Shown here: positions 32,220 through 41,334 of the stretch, piece by piece | Layout of the letters: each line of letters starts with the position of its first letter | Numbering within the stretch: position 1 is the first letter of the stretch | From: Bordetella genomosp. 10 | Lineage (GTDB): Bacteria > Pseudomonadota > Gammaproteobacteria > Burkholderiales > Burkholderiaceae_B | NCBI RefSeq assembly: GCF_002261225.1 | Contig: NZ_NEVM01000001.1 | Coordinates: 806,001-870,000 of the forward strand | Reading direction: 5' to 3' | Length of the DNA stretch: 64,000 bases | Translations under genes and position numbers: made by a program | The notes under the pieces: generated by a model | Seen by the model: only the letters and a program-made list of their open reading frames with translations | What the model was told of the DNA's origin: nothing | Database searches by the model: none

Positions 32220-33776
32220 ATGGCTGCCCAACAACCCCCTTCCTACCCGCCCCTGCACGGCGGGCAACTCGTGCTCGCCACCTTCGCGGTGGCGCTGGCG
32301 ACTTTCATGAACGTGCTGGATACGTCGATCGCCAACGTGGCGATTCCCACCATCTCGGGAAATCTCGGCGTTTCCGTGGACGAAGGCACGTGGGTGATCA
32401 CCGTGTTCGCGGCCGCCAACGCCGTGTCGATCCCGCTGACCGGCTGGCTGACGCAGCGGCTGGGGCAGATCAAGCTGTTCGTCGGCGCGGTCGCCCTGTT
32501 CACGCTGGCCTCCTTCCTGTGCGGCATCGCGCCCAACCTGCCCGTGCTGCTGTTCGCGCGCGTGCTGCAAGGCGTGGTCGCGGGACCGCTGATTCCCATG
32601 TCGCAGGCGATTCTCCTGGGCTCCTATCCCAAGGAGAAAAGCTCGATGGCGCTGGCGCTCTGGGCCATGACGGCGACCGTCGGGCCCATCGCGGGGCCTT
32701 CGCTGGGGGGCTGGATCACGGACCGCTATAGCTGGTCGTGGATCTTCTACATCAACATCCCGGTCGGCATCTTCGCGGCGCTGGTGAGCTGGAGCATCTA
32801 CCGCCATCGCGAATCGCCCACGCGCAAATTGCCCATCGACCTGGTGGGCCTGTTCCTGCTCGTCACCTGGGTCGGCGCCTTGCAGATCATGCTGGACAAG
32901 GGACGCGACCTGGACTGGTTCAATTCCGGACTCATCGTCGGGCTGGCCGTCACGGCCTTCGTCAGCTTCGTCCTCTTCGTGATCTGGGAGCTGACGGAGG
33001 AACATCCCATCGTCGACCTGCGCCTGTTCGGGCAGCGCAACTTCCTGGGCGGCACGGTCGCCATCTCCATCGCCTATGGCGTGTTCTTCGGCAACCTGGT
33101 CCTGCTGCCGCAGTGGATGCAGGAATACCTGAACTACCGCTCGGTCGACGCCGGCATGGTGATGGCGCCGCTGGGCATCTTCGCGCTCATCCTGTCGCCG
33201 GTGGTGGGCAAGCTGCTGCCCAGGTCGGATGCGCGCATCATCGCCACGGTGGCCTTCCTCACCTTCGCGGGCGTGTTCTACATGCGGGCCGACTACGTGC
33301 TGGATATCGATACCTGGCACCTGGTGCTGCCCACCTTGCTGCAAGGCATCCCGATGGCGCTGTTCTTCATTCCCTTGACGGCCATCATCCTGTCCGGCCA
33401 GCCACCGCAGCGCATACCCGCCGCGGCGGGCCTGTCGAACTTCGTGCGCGTGTTCTGCGGCGCCGTCGGCACCTCCATCGCGGGCACGGTGTGGAACAAC
33501 CGCACCGTCCTGCACCACGAGCGGCTGACCGAGGCGGCCAACGCGGACAATCCGGTGTTTTCCCACCAGATCGACTTGATGCGCTCGCTGCTGCACCTGG
33601 ACACCAACGCCGCGAACCACCTGTTCGATTCCACGGTCAACGCGCAGGCGGCGATGATGGGGCTGGACGACATCTTCTTCGTGTCGGCCCTCATCTTCCT
33701 GATGATCATCCCTCTGATCTGGATCACGCGGCCGGCCAAGGGCGGCGGCGGGGCGGACGCGTCAGCGGCGCATTGA
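32220..33776 (+). CDS. EmrB/QacA-type MFS multidrug efflux pump (DHA2)
   Basis: A 518-residue inner-membrane proton antiporter with 14 predicted spans. DHA2 signatures are LDTSIANVAIPTISGNLGVSVDEGTWVITVFAAANAVSIPLTGWLTQRLG and GPSLGGWITDRYSWSWIFYINIPVG. Related EmrB pumps work with an EmrA adaptor and an outer-membrane channel, but neither gene is adjacent. An in-frame ATG at 32172 would add 16 residues; both ribosome sites are weak. The 3' end overlaps the convergent LysR gene by 53 bases. Confidence 0.93.
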   Translation: MAAQQPPSYPPLHGGQLVLATFAVALATFMNVLDTSIANVAIPTISGNLGVSVDEGTWVITVFAAANAVSIPLTGWLTQRLGQIKLFVGAVALFTLASFLCGIAPNLPVLLFARVLQGVVAGPLIPMSQAILLGSYPKEKSSMALALWAMTATVGPIAGPSLGGWITDRYSWSWIFYINIPVGIFAALVSWSIYRHRESPTRKLPIDLVGLFLLVTWVGALQIMLDKGRDLDWFNSGLIVGLAVTAFVSFVLFVIWELTEEHPIVDLRLFGQRNFLGGTVAISIAYGVFFGNLVLLPQWMQEYLNYRSVDAGMVMAPLGIFALILSPVVGKLLPRSDARIIATVAFLTFAGVFYMRADYVLDIDTWHLVLPTLLQGIPMALFFIPLTAIILSGQPPQRIPAAAGLSNFVRVFCGAVGTSIAGTVWNNRTVLHHERLTEAANADNPVFSHQIDLMRSLLHLDTNAANHLFDSTVNAQAAMMGLDDIFFVSALIFLMIIPLIWITRPAKGGGGADASAAH

Positions 33777-34698
33777 ATGCGGCGCGCCGCAGGCATTCGA
33801 TCATCCGCAGCGCGATCGCGGTCGGCGCGACGTTGCGCATGGCGATGATGCCGACGCTGGGCAGGTCCAGCTCCACGGGCAGGGGCAGCACGCGCAGCGC
33901 GCCCGCCCGCTCGTACTCCCTGGCCGCGCTGGACGCCAGGAAGCCGACCCCCGCGCGGCGCTGCACGAAGAGCACCGTGGCCTGGTAGGACGACGACTCG
34001 ATCACATCGCCGGGCGGCTGCACGCCGTGGCGGTGGAACTGCTGTTCCAGCTTCACACGCAGCGAGGCCCACGGCGGCGGCATGACGCAGGGCAGCGCCG
34101 CGATGTCGGCCCAGCCCGGCTTGCGCCGCCGCGCCAGGGGATGGTCCGGCGCGACGACCGCCGCCATGGGCTCCGCATAGAGCGCTTCGGTCGTCAGGTC
34201 GGGCGCGGCATAGCCCGGCTCCAGGCGGCCCAGGAACAGGTCGATCTCGCCCAGGCGCAGCTTGGGCAACAGTCCCGTCAGGTCGCCCGTCTCGACCAGC
34301 ACCGTGGCGCGCGCGGACTGCTTCTTCAAGGCATCGACGGCGTCGGCCAGCAGCGGCGACAGCGCCACGCCCATGACGCCGATGCGGACGCGGCCGGCGG
34401 CGCCGCTTTCCTGCGCGCCGATCTCGTCGCGCGTGCGCTCGTACTGGGCCAGCACCGAACGGGCGAAGCGCACCATGGCGACTCCCGCCGCCGTCGGCTC
34501 GGTGCCGCGCGTGGATCGCGTGAACAACGTCTGTCCCAGCATGGCTTCGATTTCCGTCAGCATGCGAGACACGGCCGGTTGGCTGACGGAGAGGAATTCG
34601 GACGTGCGTCCCAGATGGCGGAACTGGTCCAGCGCCACCAGCAGTTGCAGATGGCGCAGCTTGATATTGCTGCGCAGCACGCGATCCAGTTGAGCCAT
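33724..34698 (-). CDS. LysR family regulator of the sugar-acid cluster
   Basis: A 324-residue LysR regulator of the GbpR/CbbR-like long type: IKLRHLQLLVALDQFRHLGRTSEFLSVSQPAVSRMLTEIEAMLGQTLFTRSTRGTEPTAAG, then an effector domain. It is divergent from the Bug receptor at 34884 and likely controls the receptor, dehydratase and aldolase genes. GbpR-like members often respond to sugars or sugar acids, which fits the UxaA/HpaI neighbours. Confidence 0.93.
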   Translation of the reverse strand: MAQLDRVLRSNIKLRHLQLLVALDQFRHLGRTSEFLSVSQPAVSRMLTEIEAMLGQTLFTRSTRGTEPTAAGVAMVRFARSVLAQYERTRDEIGAQESGAAGRVRIGVMGVALSPLLADAVDALKKQSARATVLVETGDLTGLLPKLRLGEIDLFLGRLEPGYAAPDLTTEALYAEPMAAVVAPDHPLARRRKPGWADIAALPCVMPPPWASLRVKLEQQFHRHGVQPPGDVIESSSYQATVLFVQRRAGVGFLASSAAREYERAGALRVLPLPVELDLPSVGIIAMRNVAPTAIALRMIECLRRAAFNAPLTRPPRRRPWPAA

Positions 34699-34820
34699 GG
34701 CCGCGAGTGTACTTAACCGGGACGTTATGTAGCAATGCCGATATTCGAATGGAGGGTTATGGCAAGGGCGGCCACAATGCGGGCACGCCCGGGCGTTCGA
34801 TCCGGGCCGACAGCACCGCC

Positions 34821-34856
34821 GCCCTCGGGCCGCCGCCTGTCCGGCGGCCCGAGGGC
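34821..34856. promoter_or_regulatory. Perfect 15-bp hairpin in the Bug receptor leader
   Basis: GCCCTCGGGCCGCCG pairs with CGGCGGCCCGAGGGC around a 6-base loop, ending 27 bases before the receptor ATG. No T-run follows on either strand, so it is not a standard terminator. It could stabilise or gate the mRNA 5' end. Confidence 0.6.
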
Positions 34857-34883
34857 GCGGTAGAAAAACAGAGCGAGGAGACC

Positions 34884-35885
34884 ATGAAAAAACATTCCGC
34901 GGCATCGCCGCTGCGTAGAACGCTATTGCTGGGCAGCGCGGCCATGGCCGCGTCGGCGCTGCTGCCGCGCGCCGCCCGCGCGGCGGGTTTCCCGGACCGG
35001 CCCATCACGTTCATCTGTCCGTGGGCGGTGGGCGGCACCGCCGACCAGTCCATGCGCGTGCTGTGCCAGGCCGCGGGCAAGGCGCTGAACCAGACCATCG
35101 TGGTCGAGAACCGCGCGGGCGCGTCGGGGATGATAGGCGCCAAGGCCATCGCCGCCGCCAAGCCGGACGGCTACACCATCGGGCAGATCCCCATCTCCGT
35201 CACCCGGTTCGCGCAACTGAACATGCTGTCCGCCGACCCGCGCACCGACTTCACCTACATCGCGCGCACGTCCGGGCAGACCTTCGGCATCGTGGTGAAA
35301 GCCAATTCGCGCTTCAAGACGCTGGCGGACATGGTGGCGTACGCCAAGCGCAACCCCGGCCTCGTGTCCTACGGGCACGCGGGCGTGGGCGGCGCCACCC
35401 ACGTGGGCATGGAGCAGTTCGCCATCGCCGCCGGCATCAAGCTCAACGCCATCGCCTACAAGGGCGGGGCGCCGGCGTTGCAGGACCTGCTGGGCGGGCA
35501 GATCGACCTGCTGGCCGACTCCAGTTCGTGGGCGCCGCAGGTGCAGGCCGGCAATCTGCGCCTGCTGGCGACGTGGGGCGAGCGGCGGCCGCCGCGTTTC
35601 CGCGACAGCCCCACGCTGAAAGACCTGGGCTACGACGTGGTGGTCGACGCGCCCAACGGCGTGGGCGCGCCCAAGGGCCTGGACCCGGCCGTGGACAAAA
35701 TCCTGCGCGACGCCTTCCGGCAGGCGGTCGCCAGCGATGACTTCAGGAAGATCACCGACACCATCGACGCGCCCATCATGTATCTGGATGGCCCCGACTA
35801 CCAGCGCTATGTGTCCCAGGTCTACGACCAGGAAACGCAGTTGATCGCCCGCCTGAAACTGAAGGCTCTGTTGCAACAAGGTTGA
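34884..35885 (+). CDS. Bug/TctC family receptor, sugar-acid cluster
   Basis: A 333-residue periplasmic receptor. The leader reads MKKHSAASPLRRTLLLGSAAMAASALLPRAARA (Arg-Arg, possible Tat). Family hallmarks: FPDRPITFICPWAVGGTADQSMR, ENRAGASGMIGAKAIAAAKPDGYTIG and AYKGGAPALQDLLGGQIDLL. A GAGGAG site lies close to the ATG. First gene of the unit leading into the UxaA-family and HpaI-family genes, so the ligand may be a sugar acid. No TctAB permease is nearby. Confidence 0.93.
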   Translation: MKKHSAASPLRRTLLLGSAAMAASALLPRAARAAGFPDRPITFICPWAVGGTADQSMRVLCQAAGKALNQTIVVENRAGASGMIGAKAIAAAKPDGYTIGQIPISVTRFAQLNMLSADPRTDFTYIARTSGQTFGIVVKANSRFKTLADMVAYAKRNPGLVSYGHAGVGGATHVGMEQFAIAAGIKLNAIAYKGGAPALQDLLGGQIDLLADSSSWAPQVQAGNLRLLATWGERRPPRFRDSPTLKDLGYDVVVDAPNGVGAPKGLDPAVDKILRDAFRQAVASDDFRKITDTIDAPIMYLDGPDYQRYVSQVYDQETQLIARLKLKALLQQG

Positions 35886-35889
35886 ACCC

Positions 35890-37413
35890 GTGACGTTTTC
35901 CCCGCTGATCCGGCTGCACCCCGAAGACAATGTGTTGATCGCGCGCGACGGCCTGGCCCTGGGCCAGGTCATCGCCGAGCACGGCCTGCGCGTGCGCGCG
36001 CAGGTGCCCGCCGGGCACAAGATCGCCGCGCGGCGGATCGCGCGCGGCGAGGCGGTGCGCAAGTACGACGTGGTCATCGGCGTGGCCGGCCGCGACATCG
36101 AGGCGGGTGACCACGTGCACACGCACAACGTCGAACTGGCGGACTTCCAGCGCGACCCCGGCTTCTGCCGGGACGCCGTGCCGGTCGACTGCCTGCCGGA
36201 AGCCGAGCAGGCCCGCTTCATGGGCTACGTCAGGCCCGACGGCCGCGTGGGCACGCGCAATTTCATCGGCATCCTGTCCTCGGTGAACTGTTCGGCGACC
36301 GTCATCCGGAATATCGCTGCGCACTTCGACGCCGAACGGCTGGCGGCGTATCCGAATGTCGACGGCGTGGCGGCCTTCGCGCAGACGAGCGGCTGTGGCA
36401 TGTCCTCGCCGAGCGAGCATTTCGACGTGCTGCGCCGCACCCTGGCGGGCTATGCGCGGCATCCCAACCTGGCGGGCGTGCTGATCGTCGGCCTGGGCTG
36501 CGAGCGCAACCAGGTCGACGCGCTGGTCGATTCGCAGGGCCTGGCGCAAGATCCGCGCGTGCGCACGCTGGTGATGCAGGACACGGGCGGCACGCGCGCC
36601 ACCATCGCCGCCGGCATCGCGGCGGTGCGCGAGATGCTGCCGGCCGCGAACGCCTGCCGCCGTGTCGCGGTCTCGGCTCGGCACTTGAAAATCGGCCTGG
36701 AGTGCGGCGGTTCGGACGGTTTCTCCGGCATCACCGCCAACCCCGCGCTGGGCGCGGCCATGGACATCCTGGTGCGGCATGGCGGTACCGCCATCCTGTC
36801 GGAGACCCCTGAGATCCACGGCGTGGAGTACCTGCTGACGCGGCGCGCGGTCAGCCGCGAGGTGGGCGAGAAATTGCTGGCGCGGCTGGCCTGGTGGGAG
36901 CGCTACGCGGCCGGGCAGAACGCGCAGTTCAACGGCAAGGTGGGGCACGGCAACCAGCAGGGCGGCCTGGCCAACATCTTCGAGAAATCGCTGGGGTCGG
37001 CGATGAAGGGCGGCAGCACGCCCTTGCAGGCGGTGTACGAGTACGCGGAGCCGATCGAGCAGGCCGGCCTGGTGTTCATGGACTCGCCCGGCTACGACCC
37101 CGTCGCGGTGACGGGGCAGATCGCCAGCGGCGCCAACCTGATCTGCTTCACCACGGGCCGCGGGTCGATGTTCGGCTCCAAGCCCGCGCCGACCCTGAAG
37201 CTGGCCAGCAACACGCCCATGTACCGCCGGCTGGAGGAGGACATGGACATCAATTGCGGGCGCGTCCTGGACGGCGAACTGAGCGTGGCGGAGATGGGGC
37301 AGGTGATTTTCGGCGAGATCCTCCAGGCCGCCTCGGGCCGGCCCACCAAGAGCGAGATCCTGGGCCTGGGCGACAATGAGTTCGTGCCCTGGCACCTGGG
37401 CATCGTCAGTTGA
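35890..37413 (+). CDS. UxaA/GarD family sugar-acid dehydratase
   Basis: A 507-residue altronate/galactarate dehydratase family protein. The N-terminal SAF domain (residues about 5-95, including [19 protein letters not shown] and [10 protein letters not shown]) leads to the catalytic part with [38 protein letters not shown] and [17 protein letters not shown]. These Cys/His sites hold Fe or another divalent metal. It would dehydrate a hexarate or aldonate to a 2-keto-3-deoxy acid. GTG start 5 bases after the receptor stop. In other species UxaA-C and its SAF part can be separate; here they are fused. Confidence 0.9.
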   Translation: MTFSPLIRLHPEDNVLIARDGLALGQVIAEHGLRVRAQVPAGHKIAARRIARGEAVRKYDVVIGVAGRDIEAGDHVHTHNVELADFQRDPGFCRDAVPVDCLPEAEQARFMGYVRPDGRVGTRNFIGILSSVNCSATVIRNIAAHFDAERLAAYPNVDGVAAFAQTSGCGMSSPSEHFDVLRRTLAGYARHPNLAGVLIVGLGCERNQVDALVDSQGLAQDPRVRTLVMQDTGGTRATIAAGIAAVREMLPAANACRRVAVSARHLKIGLECGGSDGFSGITANPALGAAMDILVRHGGTAILSETPEIHGVEYLLTRRAVSREVGEKLLARLAWWERYAAGQNAQFNGKVGHGNQQGGLANIFEKSLGSAMKGGSTPLQAVYEYAEPIEQAGLVFMDSPGYDPVAVTGQIASGANLICFTTGRGSMFGSKPAPTLKLASNTPMYRRLEEDMDINCGRVLDGELSVAEMGQVIFGEILQAASGRPTKSEILGLGDNEFVPWHLGIVS

Positions 37414-37444
37414 CGACCGCATATTTTTCTCTGGAGACCATGCC

Positions 37445-38230
37445 ATGCCCGCTCTGAATCCTTTCAAATCCGCGCTGGCGTCGGGGACGCCGCGCATCGG
37501 CCTGTGGCTGTCCATGGCCGATTCCTATCTCGCCGAGGTCGCGGCCACCGCGGGCTTCCATTGGCTGCTGATCGACGGCGAGCACGCGCCCAACGACTTG
37601 CGCAGCACGCTGTACGCCTTGCAGGCGATCGCGCCCTATTCCTCGCAGGCGGTCGTGCGGGCCGCCGACGGCGACACGGCGGGGATCAAGCGTCTGCTGG
37701 ACATCGGCGCGCGCACGCTGCTGATTCCGATGGTGGACACCGCCGAGCAGGCCCGCGCCCTGGTCGCTGCGACGCGCTACCCGCCGCATGGCGTGCGCGG
37801 CGTGGGCAGCGCCGTGGGGCGGGCGTCGCGCTGGAGCCAGCGCACGGATTACCTGGGCGTGGCCGACGACGAGATCTGCCTGCTGGTGCAGGCCGAGAGC
37901 GTCACGGCCCTGGGCAACCTGCAAGCGCTGTGCGAGACGGACGGCGTGGACGGCGTCTTCATCGGCCCGGCCGACCTGGCCGCGTCCATGGGACATCGCG
38001 GCAATCCCGCGCACCCGGAGGTGCAGGCCGCGATCGAGCAGGCCATGCGCACCATCGTCGCGTCGGGGAAGGCTGCCGGCACCCTGACCTCCGACCCGGC
38101 CCTGGCGCGGCGCTACCTGGACCTGGGCTGCACCTTCGTCGCCACGGGAGTGGACGTCCTGCTGTTCGCCAACGCGGCGCGCGCGCTGGCGCGGGATTTC
38201 GGCTGCCGGGCCGATCCGCGGGGGGATTGA
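37445..38230 (+). CDS. HpcH/HpaI (GarL-like) 2-keto-3-deoxy acid aldolase
   Basis: A 261-residue class II aldolase of the HpaI/GarL group, which splits 2-keto-3-deoxy acids to pyruvate and an aldehyde. It has [33 protein letters not shown] (catalytic His), metal-site Glu in LLVQAESV and the Asp in [15 protein letters not shown]. It follows the UxaA-family gene by 31 bases, so dehydration and retro-aldol steps are neighbours. Start MPALNPFKS has GGAGACC upstream. Confidence 0.92.
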   Translation: MPALNPFKSALASGTPRIGLWLSMADSYLAEVAATAGFHWLLIDGEHAPNDLRSTLYALQAIAPYSSQAVVRAADGDTAGIKRLLDIGARTLLIPMVDTAEQARALVAATRYPPHGVRGVGSAVGRASRWSQRTDYLGVADDEICLLVQAESVTALGNLQALCETDGVDGVFIGPADLAASMGHRGNPAHPEVQAAIEQAMRTIVASGKAAGTLTSDPALARRYLDLGCTFVATGVDVLLFANAARALARDFGCRADPRGD

Positions 38231-38260
38231 AAGGTTGCGGCCGGCCCGCGCCGCGCCGCA

Positions 38261-38322
38261 GATATCAGGCCGCTGATATCGTCGCGCCCTGTATTGACCG
38301 TGAAGGAGCCGATTCCAATACT
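38261..38322 (+). promoter_or_regulatory. Promoter of the Bug receptor gene with 20-bp inverted-repeat activator site
   Basis: The operator GATATCAGGCCGCTGATATC (38261-38280) is a perfect 8-4-8 dyad. Thirteen bases later come TTGACC (38294-38299), a 17-base spacer and AATACT (38317-38322). The same layout occurs before the PrpD operon at 45918-45979. The dyad centre is near -58, a position used by activators. Confidence 0.75.
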
Positions 38323-38350
38323 TACGCCATTCCGATAACAGGAGACAACC

Positions 38351-39313
38351 GTGGAAATGGCGAGAAGAGTATGGGTGGCGGGTCTGCTGGCGGGCGCCTT
38401 GTGCGCGCCGCTGCCCGGCATGGCGCAGGAGAACGGCCCCATCCGCATGATCATGCCGTATACGCCCGGCGGCGGCGCCGACACGCTGGGACGCCTGGTC
38501 GCCACCAGCATGAACAAGCGCGGCGATCGCAACATCGTGGTGGAGAACAAGCCGGGCGCCAACACCATCCTGGCGACCGACTACGTGTCCACGCAAAAGC
38601 CGGACGGCAATACGCTGCTGTACGCCTCGAGCTCGTTCACGATCAATCCCCATCTCTACAAGGTCAGCTACGACCCCGCGACCAGCTTCAGCCCCGTGGC
38701 GCTGCTGTCCGAGATTCCCCTGGTGATGGTCACCACCAAGGACTCGCCTTTCCACCGGGTGCAGGACGTCATCGACAAGGCCAAGGCCAAGCCCGGCCAG
38801 GTGTCCTTCGCGTCGTACGGACTGGGCAGCGCGGCGCACCTGGGCGGCATCCTGTTCGAATCCAAGGCGAGCGTGAAGATGCTGCACGTGCCCTACAAGG
38901 GCAGCATGCCCGCCCTGAACGACCTGATGGGCCATCACGTCGACGTGGCCATCGTCAGCCTGGAGTCGGCCCTGGCCATGATCAAGGGCGGCGAACTGCG
39001 GGCCTTGGGCATCTTCAACCAGGACCGCCTGTCCTCCCTGCCCGACATTCCCACCATGGTGGAAACCGTGCCGGGCTGCGTGGCCGTCGGCTGGAACGGC
39101 ATCCTGGCGCCCAAGGGCACGGACCCGGCGGTGGTGAAGAAGCTGAACGAGCAGGTCAACCAGGCGCTGGTGTCGGCCGACCTGAATCAGTACTTCGCCA
39201 ACCAGGGATTGGAGCCCAGGCAGCGCACGCCCGAGGCGTTCACGCAGATCATCAAGGACGAAAACGCCAAGTGGGGCCAACTGGTGCAGGCGGCCGGGCT
39301 CAAACTGCAATAG
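38351..39313 (+). CDS. Bug/TctC family receptor, itaconate-type cluster
   Basis: A 320-residue periplasmic receptor: signal (MARRVWVAGLLAGALCAPLPGMA), then IRMIMPYTPGGGADTLGRLVATSM, ENKPGANTILATDYV, KPDGNTLLYASS and HVPYKGSMPALNDLMGHHVDV. The GTG at 38351 has AGGAGACAACC before it; an ATG two codons later is an alternative. Its promoter carries the same inverted repeat as the PrpD/CoA-transferase operon on the other strand, so it is likely the receptor for that pathway's substrate. It is convergent with the IclR gene. Confidence 0.93.
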   Translation: MEMARRVWVAGLLAGALCAPLPGMAQENGPIRMIMPYTPGGGADTLGRLVATSMNKRGDRNIVVENKPGANTILATDYVSTQKPDGNTLLYASSSFTINPHLYKVSYDPATSFSPVALLSEIPLVMVTTKDSPFHRVQDVIDKAKAKPGQVSFASYGLGSAAHLGGILFESKASVKMLHVPYKGSMPALNDLMGHHVDVAIVSLESALAMIKGGELRALGIFNQDRLSSLPDIPTMVETVPGCVAVGWNGILAPKGTDPAVVKKLNEQVNQALVSADLNQYFANQGLEPRQRTPEAFTQIIKDENAKWGQLVQAAGLKLQ

Positions 39314-39328
39314 CGTGGACGTGGAGGC

Positions 39329-40195
39329 TCAGCCGGTCTTCCCCACGGCATAGCGTCCGGGGGCAGGCGGGGCGCCCGCCGGACGGTCCTGCGCGGCCGT
39401 CGCGGGGGCGCCGAAATGCCGGCGCAATTCCTCGCGCAGGATGGTCTCCATCCGCTCGCGCGAGGCTTCGAATTCATGCGCGTGCACGCCGATGCCGATG
39501 GCCAGGGGCGAGCTCGCGACGTCGATCGGCAAACGCGTGGCGACGACCGACGACCCGGCGGTGACCGCTTCGCGGCTGTACGCGAAGCCGCTTTGGCGGC
39601 AGGCGCGGATTTCCGCCATCAGGGCGTCGAGGTCCAGCGGCGCGGCGATCTCGCTGTCTATGGCGTTGGCGTTGCGCGCGATGCGCAGGATCTCGTCGTC
39701 GTCGCGCAGGCTCAGCAGGACCTTGCCCACCGCGGCGCGGCAGATCGGGCGCATCAGCCCGGGCTTCAGGCCGACCCGCGACGGACGCGCGGAGACGATG
39801 TGCATGTACTGGGCGTACAGGCCGTTCTGGATCGCCAGCAGCACCACGTGGCCGGTGGCCTGCGCCAGCGTCTCCATCAACTGCAGCAGGCTGCCTTCGT
39901 TGAACAGGCGATGATGCATCCAGAGGCCGAGGAAGGCCACCCGCACGCTGGGATAGAAGGTGCGGGCGCGGCGGTCGTGCAGCAGGTAGCCGAGGTTGTG
40001 CAGTCCGTGCAGCAGCACCGAGGTGCTGGATTGCGGATACCCCAGCTTGCGGGAAATGTCGTTGACCGTCAGCGGCGTCTGCTCGACCGCGAAGAGTTCC
40101 AGGATCTCCAGGCCGCGGTGCACGGCCCCCACGGACTTGCCGTAGGGATCGTTGGGAAGGTAGGCAGTGGCCGGCGGGTCATCCGCGCCTTGCAT
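39329..40195 (-). CDS. IclR family regulator, last gene of the itaconate-type operon
   Basis: A 288-residue IclR regulator. The winged helix is at about 18-80 (VHRGLEILELFAVEQTPLTVNDISRKLGYPQSSTSVLLHGLHNLGYL), then the GAF-like effector domain. The Pro/Ala-rich C-terminal tail extends past the family's usual end. The start used overlaps the CoA-transferase stop by 17 bases, so it is translated with the operon. It is a good candidate for binding the shared inverted repeats at 38261 and 45960, as activator or repressor; the LysR gene at 50054 is the other candidate. Confidence 0.9.
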   Translation of the reverse strand: MQGADDPPATAYLPNDPYGKSVGAVHRGLEILELFAVEQTPLTVNDISRKLGYPQSSTSVLLHGLHNLGYLLHDRRARTFYPSVRVAFLGLWMHHRLFNEGSLLQLMETLAQATGHVVLLAIQNGLYAQYMHIVSARPSRVGLKPGLMRPICRAAVGKVLLSLRDDDEILRIARNANAIDSEIAAPLDLDALMAEIRACRQSGFAYSREAVTAGSSVVATRLPIDVASSPLAIGIGVHAHEFEASRERMETILREELRRHFGAPATAAQDRPAGAPPAPGRYAVGKTG

Positions 40196-41333
40196 CGTGG
40201 TCGTCTCCAAGCAGCCGCGCGTTGGCCTCGCCGAGCGCGGGGGAGGCGGCGCGCAGCGGCGGGCGCAGGCCATCGAAGCGGATCGGCAGTCCGACGGTTC
40301 GCTGACCGTCTTTTTCCTGGATCATACCCAACCGGCGGGCGTGTTCGTCTTCGGCCAGTTGGGCGATGGTCTGGACGGGGGCGTTGGGGATGCCGGCCTC
40401 GTCCAGGATGCGGGACAAGGCGTCGCTGTCGTATCGCGCGGCGTAGGCCTCGATGACGGGCAGCAGGGTCTGCTGGTTGACCACCCGGTCGCCGTTGCGC
40501 AGGTAGCGGGGATCCTCGGCCAGGTCGGGGCGGCCCATGACGCGGCACAGTTGCGCGTACAGGCGGTCGTTGCCCGCGCCGATGACCAGCCAGCCGGTGC
40601 GGGTGCGGAAGGCCTGGTAGGGCACGATGCCGGCGGCGCCGGAGCCCTGGGGTTTCTGCGGGCCGCCGCCCATGGCGTGGCGGGCCATGGGCGTGGCGAC
40701 CCACGCCAGGGCCGTCTCGAACAGGGAGGTCTCGATGTGTCCGCCCACGCCGGTGTCCTTGCGCTCCAGCAGGGCGGCGAGGATGCCGAGGGCCGACCAC
40801 ATGCCCGCGCCCATGTCCACCATGGAAACGCCCACCCGCACGGGGGGCCGCTCGGCGCTTTCGCCGGTGACGCTCATGAGGCCGCAATAGGCCTGCATCA
40901 AGGGGTCGTAGCCCGGCTTGTGCGACAACGGGCCGCCGCTGCCGAAGGCGCCCAGGTCGCAGTACACCAGCGCCGGCTTCAGCGCCCGCAGGCGGGCCGC
41001 GTCCACGCCCAGCTTGGCGGCGGCGCCCGCGCGCAGGTTGCAGACCACCGCGTCGGCGCGCGCCAGGATGAGGGCGACCAGGGCGTCGCGCTGCGCGGCG
41101 TCGGCGAGGTTCACCGCCAGGCTGGCCTTGTTGCGGTTGAACGCGCTGAAGTGGGGGCCGGCGCCGTTGACGAAGGGCGGCCCCCAGCCGCGCGCGGCGT
41201 CGCCGCCGTCGGGGTTCTCGACCTTGATGACCTCGGCGCCCATCTCGGCCAGGATCAGGCCCGTATAGGGCGCCGCCACGCTGTGGCCGAGTTCGACGAC
41301 GACGTATCCCCGCAAGGGGTGCGCGCTGGACAT
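40179..41333 (-). CDS. CaiB/BaiF CoA-transferase, probable itaconate CoA-transferase (Ict-like)
   Basis: A 384-residue class III CoA-transferase with normal domain order: RGYVVVELGHSVAAPYTGLILAEMGAEVIKVE at the start, FNRNKASLAVNL, and the catalytic Asp in KPGYDPLMQAYCGLMSVTGE. It moves CoA from succinyl-CoA or similar to a free acid. The next gene upstream is the CitE-like lyase, one base apart, followed by the MaoC-type hydratase. That arrangement matches the P. aeruginosa itaconate operon (PA0878-PA0883) as I recall it, so itaconate is the best substrate guess. Confidence 0.85.
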   Translation of the reverse strand: MSSAHPLRGYVVVELGHSVAAPYTGLILAEMGAEVIKVENPDGGDAARGWGPPFVNGAGPHFSAFNRNKASLAVNLADAAQRDALVALILARADAVVCNLRAGAAAKLGVDAARLRALKPALVYCDLGAFGSGGPLSHKPGYDPLMQAYCGLMSVTGESAERPPVRVGVSMVDMGAGMWSALGILAALLERKDTGVGGHIETSLFETALAWVATPMARHAMGGGPQKPQGSGAAGIVPYQAFRTRTGWLVIGAGNDRLYAQLCRVMGRPDLAEDPRYLRNGDRVVNQQTLLPVIEAYAARYDSDALSRILDEAGIPNAPVQTIAQLAEDEHARRLGMIQEKDGQRTVGLPIRFDGLRPPLRAASPALGEANARLLGDDHDARRG

Positions 41334-41334
41334 A

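Noticed and set aside
34821..34856. Hairpin as an intrinsic terminator
   Set aside because: No T-rich tract follows the stem on either strand and it lies in a leader, not after a gene.
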